Positions 16,361 to 24,062 of a DNA stretch of 64,000 bases are shown here, in pieces. Position numbers and translations under genes: made by a program. The stretch comes from Sphingobium sp. Leaf26 (GTDB lineage Bacteria > Pseudomonadota > Alphaproteobacteria > Sphingomonadales > Sphingomonadaceae): assembly GCF_001421665.1 (NCBI RefSeq), contig NZ_LMKV01000003.1, positions 1 to 64,000 on the forward strand, written 5' to 3'. Position 1 is the stretch's first letter, and each line of letters begins with the position of its first letter. The notes below the pieces were generated by a model. The model worked only from the letters and a program-made list of their open reading frames with translations, searched no databases and was not told the DNA's origin.

Positions 16361-16680
16361 TCAACATTGCGGCAGGGCGCTCGTCGGATTGTCGCCGCCA
16401 GTCAATATATTGTCGCAATAGGAAGCGACCTTCGCACCGCTCAGGATTTCCAGTGATTTGGGACCGATGAAGCGATTGCCGGCGATCACGGCATCGTTGG
16501 CGGCCCCTGCGATGCTCAGTCCCGCCGTGCTGTTCGCAATGAAGCGAGTATCAAAGATTCTAACATGCCCGTCACCGATTCCCGAAGGGTTGATCGATCC
16601 GGCCAGCGGCACACGGACGTCGTAGAGATTATTGTTGATGACGGAATTCAGTATCGTCACCCGCACAGTTCGAACAACAG
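16361..16680 (-). pseudogene. 3' fragment of a beta-helix protein gene
   Basis: This frame encodes about 105 residues that match the C-terminal part of the beta-helix protein at 14624-15403. It has INNNLYDVRV, a FIANSTAGLSI segment, NDAVIAGNRFIGPKSLEIL and GAKVASYCDNILTGGD, ending PTSALPQC instead of PTSTLPLR. The signal peptide and first half are missing. Homology stops around 16680, exactly where the adjacent IS5-type element begins, so insertion and deletion have removed the 5' half. The surviving part has a retained open frame but no export signal and is presumably inert. Confidence 0.85.
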
Positions 16681-17490
16681 AAAATTTTAAAGCAGAAGGC
16701 GTCTAGGCCGTAGACTCATAAACCCGCAGCCACAGTCGCATTGAGGCGAGTTGGACCATTGCGAGGAAGTTCTCGACCAGCTTGTCGTAGCGGGTGGCAA
16801 CCCAACGGAAGTGCTTCAGCTTGGAGAAGAAGCTCTCGATCAGGTTCGTCTCGCGGTAGAGCCAAGTACTGAAGTACGGTTCCGACCGCCGGTTGGACTT
16901 GGGTGGGATATTGGCGAACGCGCCCCTCTCTCGGAGAGACGCCCGGATGCGGTCGGCATCGTATGCCTTGTCGGCCAGCACGATTGTTCCGGCACCGATA
17001 TGGTCGAGCAGATTGTCGGCAGTTTGTCCGTCATGGGTTTGCCCAACGGTCAGGCTCAGCCGGATCGGGAGGCCTTGCCCATCGACGACCGCATGGATTT
17101 TGGTCGTGAGCCCGCCTCGGGAACGACCGAGACAATGATCTCGATCCCCCTTTTTGCCGTCGCAGCCTGCTGGTGCGCCCGGATGAAGTGCTGTCGATCA
17201 TCTGGATGCCGCCATCATGTGCTGCGGTGATTGCGTACATCATCCGGTCCCAAACGCCGGCTTTTCGCCATCGCACGAAGCGGTTGTAACAAGTGGTGCG
17301 CGGCCCATAGCGTTCGGGCAGGTCGCGCCACGGTGCGCCAGATCGCAGCACCCAGAATATCCCGTTTAGCAGACGTCGATCATCGACGCGCGGGACACTT
17401 CGTGGCTTGTTGGGCAGAAGCGGTTCGATCAAACGTCATTCGAAGTCAGTCAGGTCGTATCGGCTCATCCCGACGCTGAATCACGTTCTC
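16681..17490 (-). mobile_element. IS5-family (IS427-like) insertion sequence, defective
   Basis: The segment between the truncated beta-helix gene and the next intact gene is occupied by one two-frame IS5-type transposase on the minus strand, about 0.8 kb in all, normal for the IS427 group. The transposase begins at about 17467 and ends at 16703. I could not resolve convincing terminal inverted repeats or a target duplication, so the element boundaries are estimates. Insertion truncated the beta-helix gene. Confidence 0.75.
16703..17467 (-). pseudogene. Broken IS5-family transposase
   Basis: Reading from 17467, the frame gives SRYDLTDFE and then a TGA where the family has tryptophan (codon 11). 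It continues RLIEPLLPNKPRSVPRVDDR, SGAPWRDLPERYGP and IQMIDSTS. A frameshift follows the first catalytic aspartate region. The expected frame resumes with DRDHCLGRSRGGLTTKIH and continues through the LADKAYDADRIRASLRERG segment (second Asp) to the NLIESFFSKLKHFRWVATRY segment (catalytic Glu) and a normal C-terminus. IS427-group elements often use a programmed frameshift, but here the intervening stretch needs two changes of frame. With the nonsense codon added, this copy is most likely dead. Confidence 0.8.
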
Positions 17491-17560
17491 GTGCAATTTG
17501 GAAGCTTTTGATCGACAAGCAACTACTTGCCAACTTTGATGGACCATGGGAAATCAGAGT

Positions 17561-17950
17561 ATGACCAAGTTCGCGCCAATATCCATAATGAGAGCGCGAG
17601 TTCCGCTTATCGGATTGCTCATCTTTCTATCATCACCAGCGTTCGCAGAGGTGGCAGACAAGGAGCCCACCATCCCTCAGTTATGGATGGTTCCGGGGAT
17701 TATCACGGCCATTGCCTTCATCGCCGGAGTGAAGCGCCCATCTTTCGCGCTTTTCCTTCTCCCCATCGCATTATTTTGCGCTTGGGGCCAAGTCGATGAA
17801 CTCCATGATCCCTTTGTTGGCCCCGCGATCCGTGCTGAATTGGGCGATGCGTACTTCACTCACGGATACCTGTCAGCGGCGGCAGGTATAGTTGGTCCTT
17901 TAGTCGCTTGGGCCGTGCTCCAGTTGTATCGAGTGAGAGCCAAACGCTGA
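17561..17950 (+). CDS. Hypothetical membrane protein with signal-like N-terminus
   Basis: The 129-residue product is not a family I recognise. It has a hydrophobic N-terminal segment (PLIGLLIFLSSPAFA, residues about 15-29) resembling a signal peptide. Two more hydrophobic stretches follow, at about 45-80, and one near the C-terminus (AAAGIVGPLVAWAVLQL). Between them lies a polar DELHDPFVGPAIRAELGDAY region. The start at 17561 is chosen over 17546 only because it gives a more usual signal peptide; no clear ribosome site decides it. The gene is bounded by the broken IS element and the copper operon, which is on the opposite strand. Confidence 0.5.
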   Translation: MTKFAPISIMRARVPLIGLLIFLSSPAFAEVADKEPTIPQLWMVPGIITAIAFIAGVKRPSFALFLLPIALFCAWGQVDELHDPFVGPAIRAELGDAYFTHGYLSAAAGIVGPLVAWAVLQLYRVRAKR

Positions 17951-18061
17951 CTGCCGCGCCATCCCATTTATGGGTTCACGGCCGAGAAAACTAAGGGCTA
18001 CTCAATATTCGTCCGACGAGGGACATGCTGGCCCCATCTCCGATCGCGCAATTGGTGTAAA

Positions 18062-19036
18062 TCAGAACATTGCGCGCACACCAAAGACAGCCGATACGCC
18101 GGACACACCCTCACCCGTTGCTCGTGCTAGAGCTGCCGTGCCACCGAGCTTGCGCTCCCAATTGATGCCCACATAGGGCGCCAGCGATCTGTTACGCTCG
18201 TAGCGAAGTCTGGCACCCATTTCGAGACGCTCGAAGCCCGCGCTAACGTTCAATGCGGGTACGTCCTGAAAGGCAAAGTCCACTTCAATCTCGGGTTCAA
18301 CCACCAGCGACTGGGTAATGCGCTGTGTATATCCCGCCTTGCCGCGCGCATGGACGTCGCCCTTGTTGGAGACGAGCAACTGGCCTTGCAGCTCGAACCA
18401 GTAGGGCGCCAGCCCCTCGACACCGACCAGCGCATAAGTGCGCTGCGGATCGGGCCGGAAATCCTGCCGCATGCCCAGCTGGAGATTGAACCACGGGTCC
18501 AGCGCGTGGCGCCAGTAAGCATTAACTTCAATACGTTCGGCCCGCTCGCCAAGAATGCCCTCACCCTCGCTCGCCAGCACGATCCGGTCGATATCGCCAC
18601 CGTACCATGCCTGCCCTTCCCAGCCGAAGCCATCGCCGTTCTTGCCTGTACGAAATTCCGATTGATCGACCTGCAGCGCAAACGTGTTGAATCTCATTTC
18701 CTTCAACATCGCCGCACGCGAAGCTGCCATGCGATCAGGCGCGAAAAAGCGTTCAGCAGGAAAGTCTGCCGGCACCGGCGGCGGCGGGGCTTCGCCAGGC
18801 GCATCGCTGACGGCGCTTGTGGGCATGGCGTGGGCGGAGTGATCCATGCCCTTCATGTCCTGCCCACTCATATCCGTGCCGGACATGTTCATCTGTGAAT
18901 GGTCCATGGCGCCGTGATCCATATCTGCATGGCCGTCAGCCTGCGGTGGCGGGATACCAGCCTCCTGTGCCTGCGCGGCCAGCGAAGAACCGGCCAGCAA
19001 AAGCGAGGTGAGGATCGGGAATAGCCGAACCATCAA
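18062..19036 (-). CDS. copB: Copper resistance outer-membrane protein CopB
   Basis: The 324-residue product has a signal peptide (FPILTSLLLAGSSLAAQAQ). A Met/His-rich segment (about residues 35-80, repeated DMDHGAMDH / MSGTDMSGQDMKGMDH motifs) is expected to bind copper. The C-terminal CopB domain starts near APDRMAASRAAM and finishes with beta-barrel-like strands and a terminal phenylalanine. CopB sits in the outer membrane and works with the periplasmic oxidase CopA. It starts 4 bases inside the copA stop (overlap at 19033-19036), so the two are co-translated. Confidence 0.92.
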   Translation of the reverse strand: MMVRLFPILTSLLLAGSSLAAQAQEAGIPPPQADGHADMDHGAMDHSQMNMSGTDMSGQDMKGMDHSAHAMPTSAVSDAPGEAPPPPVPADFPAERFFAPDRMAASRAAMLKEMRFNTFALQVDQSEFRTGKNGDGFGWEGQAWYGGDIDRIVLASEGEGILGERAERIEVNAYWRHALDPWFNLQLGMRQDFRPDPQRTYALVGVEGLAPYWFELQGQLLVSNKGDVHARGKAGYTQRITQSLVVEPEIEVDFAFQDVPALNVSAGFERLEMGARLRYERNRSLAPYVGINWERKLGGTAALARATGEGVSGVSAVFGVRAMF

Positions 19037-20805
19037 GCAGCCCCGTCCCGGCGCACCGTAACGACGCGCATCATCCCAGCGTGCATGTGAAGAAGCATAT
19101 GGCAGTGGAACGCCCAGTCACCCTCAGCATCGGCGGTAAGATCAAACGACGCCTTGCCGCCCGGCAACACGTTGACAGTATGCTTGCGTGCCCGGTTCCC
19201 CGGCTCGCCGCTGACCAGTTCGAAGAAATGGCCGTGGATGTGGACCGGGTGCGGCATCATCGTGTCGTTGATGAGGTTCACACGGACACGCTCGCCCAGA
19301 CGGAATGGGATCGGCGCCGGGTTCTCCGACATTGCCTCCCCGTCCATGGACCACATATACCGCTCCATCGCCGCGGTCAGGTGCACATCTATCTGTCGGC
19401 TGGGCACGCGAATATCCGGATTGGGATCGCTCGAACGCAAATCGGCATAAGTCAGGACGCGGTGGTCGACGCTTTCCAGCCCGGTCGGACGGTCGGCAAG
19501 ACGGTCCACCGGCATGGGCGACAAGGTAGCAACGCCCGGCCCCATCTTCACTCCCGGTGCAACCGAGGGATCTCGCATCGACATCGAGTGGCCGCTCATC
19601 GAGCTGTTGGCGGGCTTGCTAAGGTCGATCACCCCGCCTTCGCCCATGTCCATACCGTCCATGTCCATTCCCATGTCGCGCATGGTGAGCACAGGTCGCT
19701 CACGCAGCTTCGGCGTTTCGCCGACAAGGCCATGCCGCTGTGCTAAAGTCGCGCGGACCAGGCCGGAGCGGTCGATGGCCTCGGCGATCACGCCGTAGCT
19801 CTCAGCCGTGCCTGGCTGGACGATGAAGTCGTAGGTCTCGGCAATTGCTATCTGCACTTCATCGGTCTCGACCGGCTGTACGGGGTTGCCGTCTGCCGCC
19901 ACAACAGTCAGCGGCAAGCCGGGGATGCGGAAGTTGAAGTTGGTCATAGAAGAGGCGTTGATAACCCGGAGACGCACCCTTTCGCCCGCGCCAAAAAGCC
20001 CAGTCCAATTCTCGGAATTGCCGTGCCCGTTGATAAGGAAGCTGTATGTCGATCCGGTCACGTCCGAGATATCGGTCGCGTCCATGCGCATCTTCCCCCA
20101 GGCAAGGCGGTCGGATAGCGACTGGTCCTTCCCCTCCAGCAGCCCCGCAAGTGTCTGGCGCTGACGGTTGAAGTAGCCACCCATCATCTTCAAACGACGC
20201 ATCTGCTCATGCGGATGGATCGGGCTCCAGTCCGAAAGGACCAGCACATGCTCACGGTCGCAAGCGATCGGATCGAGGCCGGCAGGATCGATTACAATCG
20301 GTCCGAACAGCCCTTCCGCCTCCTGCATGCCGGAGTGCGAATGGTACCAAAATGTCCCCGAATGGATGAGCGGGAATTCATAGACGAACGTCTCGCCCGG
20401 ATCGATACCGGGGAAGCTGACGCCGGGCACGCCATCCATCTGGAACGGCACAAGCAGTCCGTGCCAATGAATCGAGGTTTGCTCCTTAAGCCGATTGGTT
20501 ACGGCGATGCGCACCGTTTCGCCTTCCCGCAGGCGCAACAGTGGCGCTGGCAGAGTGCCATTTACGGTCACCGCGTGCCCCGATCGACCACCCGTCGAAA
20601 AGTGGCTCTCACCGATATGAAGCGCAATGGAATTGCCCGTCAGAACGCCGGAAGCGGGGCTGGCATGCACAATTCCCGACGTACCGCTTCGCGCCCAAAC
20701 CGGAAAGAGGCCACCGACGCCAAGGCTCCCGGCAAAGGCACCGCCTAGTTTCAGGAAGCGCCTGCGTTGAAGCAAGGAACGACGAGAGCTGCTATTTGAC
20801 ATCAT
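19033..20805 (-). CDS. copA: Copper resistance multicopper oxidase CopA
   Basis: The 590-residue protein starts with a twin-arginine signal (RRRFLKLGGAFAG, about residues 13-25). It carries the cupredoxin copper sites: SIHWHG near 115, FWYHSHSG near 155, HPVHIHGHFFE near 530 and HCHMLLHMHAGM near 570. A Met-rich segment (MRDMGMDMDGMDMGEGG and SGHSMSMRD, about 375-415) is typical of PcoA/CopA proteins. It oxidises Cu(I) in the periplasm. The gene lies upstream of copB in one unit. An internally deleted homologue lies at 21028-21393. No copS/copR two-component pair is present. Confidence 0.95.
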   Translation of the reverse strand: MMSNSSSRRSLLQRRRFLKLGGAFAGSLGVGGLFPVWARSGTSGIVHASPASGVLTGNSIALHIGESHFSTGGRSGHAVTVNGTLPAPLLRLREGETVRIAVTNRLKEQTSIHWHGLLVPFQMDGVPGVSFPGIDPGETFVYEFPLIHSGTFWYHSHSGMQEAEGLFGPIVIDPAGLDPIACDREHVLVLSDWSPIHPHEQMRRLKMMGGYFNRQRQTLAGLLEGKDQSLSDRLAWGKMRMDATDISDVTGSTYSFLINGHGNSENWTGLFGAGERVRLRVINASSMTNFNFRIPGLPLTVVAADGNPVQPVETDEVQIAIAETYDFIVQPGTAESYGVIAEAIDRSGLVRATLAQRHGLVGETPKLRERPVLTMRDMGMDMDGMDMGEGGVIDLSKPANSSMSGHSMSMRDPSVAPGVKMGPGVATLSPMPVDRLADRPTGLESVDHRVLTYADLRSSDPNPDIRVPSRQIDVHLTAAMERYMWSMDGEAMSENPAPIPFRLGERVRVNLINDTMMPHPVHIHGHFFELVSGEPGNRARKHTVNVLPGGKASFDLTADAEGDWAFHCHMLLHMHAGMMRVVTVRRDGAA

Positions 20806-21027
20806 GGTTGGGATACGCGGCCGACGCAGCTACCCCTCACCGCAATGTGACAATTTTTACTGCCTATCGTATCGGCGATGTCGTCTGCCTCAACTGGCCT
20901 GTCATACACCCGAATTCCCAGTCGACCTGAGGCCAGAATATTATAGGCTTTTTCAAACACCTGGAAAATAGCCATTTATGTTGGTTCATCATACTCTATC
21001 CGAACCGGTGGTACATCGAAATTACAT
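20806..21027. other. copA upstream region
   Basis: This 222-base gap separates copA from the deleted copA copy on the same strand. It is more AT-rich than its surroundings and should hold the copA promoter. I see no clear -35/-10 pair or CueR-type palindrome, so the regulator cannot be told from the sequence. Confidence 0.35.
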
Positions 21028-21393
21028 CTAGCGTTCCATGTTCGCGGTCAGGTAGATGTCGAGCGAACGGGTCGGTGTGCGAATATCCTCGTTGGGTTCG
21101 AGCGCACGCAGGTCGGCATGGGTGAGGACGCGATGGTCGACCTCTTCCAGCCCCATCGACCGGTCAGCGGTACGATCGACCGGCATGGAGGAGAGGGTCG
21201 CGACCCCCGGTCCCATCGGCACGTCGGACGCGACCGAGGGGTCGAACATCTTCATGCTATGGCCCGACAGGACACCCGGTGCGGGATGGAGGCCGGCGGT
21301 GCCGCTGCGCGCCCAGGCGGGGAAGGCTCCGGGCAGTGTCAGCACTGCGGCGCCTTTGAACATAGTGCGGCGATCAAGGGACAGGTCGGTCAT
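21028..21393 (-). pseudogene. Internally deleted copA remnant
   Basis: The 121-residue frame has a start, a twin-arginine-like signal (LDRRTMFKGAAVLTLPGAF) and the ARSGTAGLHPAPGVLSG segment matching CopA residues about 35-60. It then jumps directly to the region matching CopA residues about 405-505: SMKMFDPSVASDVPMGPGVA, VDHRVLTHADLRAL and DIYLTANMER. It stops at TAG right after MER, where intact CopA continues YMWSMDG. All copper-ligand motifs are gone. The junction falls where two similar 'SG...S' stretches could have recombined. It is placed 24 bp after the ECF sigma gene on the same strand, so it may once have been the sigma factor's co-transcribed target. Confidence 0.85.
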
Positions 21394-21417
21394 GCCCCTT
21401 CATACGCGGGCGATGCG

Positions 21418-21975
21418 TCAATCCGTCAAAATTTGAGCGAGTTTCGCGCGGGCGCGATAGAGGCGGGTTTCGACCGCCTTTTCGGTGACACCCAGCACCT
21501 GCGCCGCGTCGGCCTGACTCATCTGCTCGATGGTGCGGAGCAGCAGGACGTCCTTCAGATTGGCCGGCAAAGTGGCGATGGCAGCGTTGATGCGGGCGAC
21601 TTCCTGAATCGAGCGGGCGGCGTCCTCCGGCGTGGCGTCGGGTGCAGCAATATCGAGCGCATCGTCGATCGGCTTGGCGAAGGCGAAGAAGCGGCGGACG
21701 GCGCGGCGACGGCCCCAGTCGCGGCATTTGTTGAGCGTGATGCGCGCGATCCAGACGCGAAAGGGGCGCGATGCGTCATAGCGGGCGAGCGCGGCAAAGG
21801 CGGCGACGAAGCTTTCCTGCGTGATGTCGAGCGCTTCGTCAGGATCGCCGATCGCCCCGCGCGCCAGCCGATAGACGGCATCGCGGTGCCGCTGCATCAG
21901 CGCACCATAGGCAGCCTGATCCCCGGCCAGCGCGCGGGCGGCCAGGGCGCGATCGTCGGGATCGGCTGTCTTCAC
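21418..21975 (-). CDS. ECF-family RNA polymerase sigma factor (CnrH-like)
   Basis: The 185-residue protein carries sigma region 2 (about residues 15-85, including ITQESFVAAFAALARYD and FRVWIARITLNKCRD). It also has region 4 near residues 125-175, with a PANLKDVLLLRTIEQMSQAD helix and the AQVLGVTEKAVETRLYRARAKL DNA-binding helix-turn-helix. It lacks regions 1 and 3, as expected for ECF sigmas. It is the last gene of a three-gene unit (22672 to 21418) whose first two products look like an anti-sigma factor and a periplasmic sensor, the order of cnrYXH. Copper genes surround the unit, so it probably activates copper-responsive promoters. Confidence 0.9.
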   Translation of the reverse strand: MKTADPDDRALAARALAGDQAAYGALMQRHRDAVYRLARGAIGDPDEALDITQESFVAAFAALARYDASRPFRVWIARITLNKCRDWGRRRAVRRFFAFAKPIDDALDIAAPDATPEDAARSIQEVARINAAIATLPANLKDVLLLRTIEQMSQADAAQVLGVTEKAVETRLYRARAKLAQILTD

Positions 21976-22409
21976 CGGGCCGGCTGGGTCAGCGCCTTGA
22001 CGATCGCGGCGTCGAACTGCGCCGCCTGATCCGGGCGGAGCACGCCACGCATCGCGAAGATATGCTGGAGCGTCTCCTTTTGCAGTTGGCCCATGACATG
22101 ATGCGATCGGTCGACGGATTCCGCCACCTTGGGGCCATAGCCATGTTCCGCTTCGATTGCGGCGGCGAGCCGTTGATTGTCGGCGCGCATTTCCGCTTCC
22201 AGCGCGGCGCGGCGGCTGGCGAAGGCCGCCTCCAGTTCATGGATGCGCTGTTCCTGCGCCGTATCGAGCGTGAGCCGCTGGTGCAGCAGGGCGTGGACCT
22301 CGCTTTCGACACGCGGTTCGGGGGCCAGCCAGATGCGGGCGACCAGCACGGCCGCGAGCGCGGCGGCAAAGGCCACCAGCGCCACCCATATATAACGCCG
22401 GCCGTTCAT
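21972..22409 (-). CDS. Periplasmic heavy-metal sensor (CnrX-like)
   Basis: The 145-residue protein has one N-terminal membrane anchor (YIWVALVAFAAALAAVLVARIW, residues 6-27). A long alpha-helical periplasmic part follows: VHALLHQRLTLDTAQEQRI, a helix near 60-90, HGYGPKVAESVDRSHHVMG and LQHIFAMRGVLRPDQA. This is the layout of CnrX/RcnR-independent metal sensors (also related to CpxP/Spy folds), with His/Met/Glu residues placed to bind a metal. It overlaps the sigma gene by 4 bases and the preceding anti-sigma gene by 4 bases. The ATG at 22409 starts just before the membrane helix; longer in-frame extensions shadow the upstream gene. Confidence 0.8.
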   Translation of the reverse strand: MNGRRYIWVALVAFAAALAAVLVARIWLAPEPRVESEVHALLHQRLTLDTAQEQRIHELEAAFASRRAALEAEMRADNQRLAAAIEAEHGYGPKVAESVDRSHHVMGQLQKETLQHIFAMRGVLRPDQAAQFDAAIVKALTQPAR

Positions 22410-22672
22410 TGGCCGAGCAGGCGGGACGGCGCATAATCGGACATGCCGATCGGCGTCGGCGCCGCTTGTGCCGGCGCGCCGGGCACGATGCTGCCGGCCC
22501 AGCCGATGCCGATCGCCAGCAGGCCGGCGAGCATCAGGCTGCGCCGCGCCATCGCCTGATCGCGCCGACGGGCCAGACCGCCCATCACCGCCGCGTCCAT
22601 ATCCGCCAGACGCGCGTCGGTCGGCATCGCACGCACCGTGCCCAACAACTGATCCAGATCGGTCATCATCAT
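22406..22672 (-). CDS. Small membrane protein, probable anti-sigma factor (CnrY-like)
   Basis: The 88-residue product has a cytoplasmic stretch of about 45 residues (TDLDQLLGTVRAMPTDARL and a DAAVMGGLARRRDQ segment), one membrane helix (LMLAGLLAIGIGWAGSIV), and a short periplasmic tail ending PSRLLGQ. This is the size and topology of CnrY, the membrane anti-sigma factor that holds the ECF sigma factor until CnrX senses metal. Three consecutive ATG codons (22672, 22669, 22666) follow GGAG; the true start could be any of them. The call rests on gene order and topology, not on a recognised domain. Confidence 0.65.
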   Translation of the reverse strand: MMMTDLDQLLGTVRAMPTDARLADMDAAVMGGLARRRDQAMARRSLMLAGLLAIGIGWAGSIVPGAPAQAAPTPIGMSDYAPSRLLGQ

Positions 22673-22811
22673 ATCTCCATCCTTCCCCAAGCATACGCGC
22701 GAGCGGCGGCTATCCCTCACCTGAAAGAGACGAAAAAATTATGCGCATGGGTCGAGGGGTGCGGCAAGTCCATGCGTATCATCCCCTGACCACCCCAATG
22801 GAGATTGCCCC
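22673..22811. promoter_or_regulatory. Divergent promoter region, sigma/sensor unit versus copCD
   Basis: The 139-base gap holds the promoters for both the cnrYXH-like unit (minus) and copC-copD (plus). It contains two related short motifs, ATGCGCATGGG (about 22741-22751) and ATGCGTATCAT (about 22773-22783), that could be ECF promoter parts or operator sites. I cannot define a consensus from one copy. GGAG precedes the copC start region. Confidence 0.4.
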
Positions 22812-23186
22812 ATGACCCGTTATTTCCTGACCGCTGCCGCCGCCCTTGCGCTGGCGCTGCCCGGCGTTGCAGCAGCCCATAGCAAGCTGGTGTCGTCCAA
22901 CCCCGCCGCCAATGCTACGGTCGCCAAGCCGACCAGGCTGACCCTGACCTTTTCCGAAACCTTTCTGGCGCCGATGAGCGGCGCGGAACTGGTGATGACT
23001 GGCATGCCGGGCATGGCCGATCATCCCGCGATGCCGATCAAGGGCTTCAAGACCGACGTCAACGGCAAGACCATGACCCTGACCTTCCCACGCGCCCTGC
23101 CGGCCGGCAGCTATGACATCAAGTGGCACATCGTCGGCGCGGACCAGCACAAGATGGAAGGCGGCTACAGCTTCACCGTGAAGTAA
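22812..23186 (+). CDS. copC: Copper-binding periplasmic protein CopC
   Basis: The 124-residue protein has a signal peptide ending AAA before HSKLVSSNPAANATV, so the mature N-terminus is His, as in CopC where the first His binds Cu(II). The immunoglobulin-like beta-fold continues through LTLTFSETFLAPMSG, a Met-containing loop (VMTGMPGMADHPAMP) and DIKWHIVGADQHKMEGGYSF. CopC carries copper in the periplasm to CopD. It lies 6 bp before copD and is divergent from the cnrYXH-like regulators. Confidence 0.93.
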   Translation: MTRYFLTAAAALALALPGVAAAHSKLVSSNPAANATVAKPTRLTLTFSETFLAPMSGAELVMTGMPGMADHPAMPIKGFKTDVNGKTMTLTFPRALPAGSYDIKWHIVGADQHKMEGGYSFTVK

Positions 23187-23192
23187 GCCGCG

Positions 23193-24050
23193 ATGACCGA
23201 GGGGGTGTTGATCGGCGCGCGATGTGCGCTGATGATCGACTTAGCGTTGCTCATGGGTCTGCCTCTTTTTTGGTGGGCCATGGGCATGGAAGGGCGCAGG
23301 AGCGGTCTGGCGATGCTGGCGTTGGGCGGCATGGCAGTGTCCGTGCTGTGGCTGCTGGCCAGTGCCGCCGCGATGACCGGCACGCCGATCAGCAGTCCCG
23401 ACTGGGCCAGTGCACAGATATTGCTGACCTTGACGCCGATCGGCGCGGTGCTGGCGGTGCGCGGGGTCGCCTTGCTGCTGGCGCTGGCCTGCCTGATCCT
23501 GCCGCAGGGCCTTCGGGTCGCACTGATCCCTGCAGCGGTCGCAGCCGCGACGCTGGCCTGGACCGGTCATGCCGGGGCGACCGAGGATGTGACTGGTATG
23601 TTCCACCGGGTTGCCGATGTCGCCCATATCTGGGCGGCGGCCGGATGGACCGGGGCTTTGGCGGTGCTGCTGCATGCGGTGGCGGCACCGCGCCAAGATG
23701 TGCAGCGGATGGCCGCCATGCTGGGCGGCTTTGCGCTGATGGGGACGCTGATCGTCGCGACGCTGATCGTCAGTGGTGCGATCAATCTGGTGATGATCGT
23801 GGGACCGGCAGAGATGCCGGCGCTGACGGGCAGCCGTTACGGCCTGTTGCTGGGAGCCAAGCTGGCGCTGTTCGGGCTGATGCTGGGACTGGCGGCGGTG
23901 AACCGCTGGCGATTGACGCCCCTGCTGGAGCGGGGCGAGACGCGGCGGGCCTTGGCTTATCTGCGATTTTCGCTGGCCATCGAAACGAGCGCCGCCATCG
24001 CCATCATGGGGCTGGTGGCATGGCTGGGCACGCTCGATCCCATGGCCTGA
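23193..24050 (+). CDS. copD: Copper transport inner-membrane protein CopD
   Basis: The 285-residue protein has about eight hydrophobic segments and the CopD domain signatures. HRVADVAHIWAAAGWTGALAVL (about residues 135-156) carries the conserved His/Trp pattern. Near 185-255 are TLIVSGAINLVMIVG and a YGLLLGAKLALFGLMLGLAAVNRW stretch. CopD takes copper across the inner membrane or into the cell with CopC. The ATG at 23193 follows copC after 6 bp, so they form a pair. It is shorter than the CopD half of fused YcnJ proteins. Confidence 0.88.
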   Translation: MTEGVLIGARCALMIDLALLMGLPLFWWAMGMEGRRSGLAMLALGGMAVSVLWLLASAAAMTGTPISSPDWASAQILLTLTPIGAVLAVRGVALLLALACLILPQGLRVALIPAAVAAATLAWTGHAGATEDVTGMFHRVADVAHIWAAAGWTGALAVLLHAVAAPRQDVQRMAAMLGGFALMGTLIVATLIVSGAINLVMIVGPAEMPALTGSRYGLLLGAKLALFGLMLGLAAVNRWRLTPLLERGETRRALAYLRFSLAIETSAAIAIMGLVAWLGTLDPMA

Positions 24051-24062
24051 CCTGTCTTCCGA

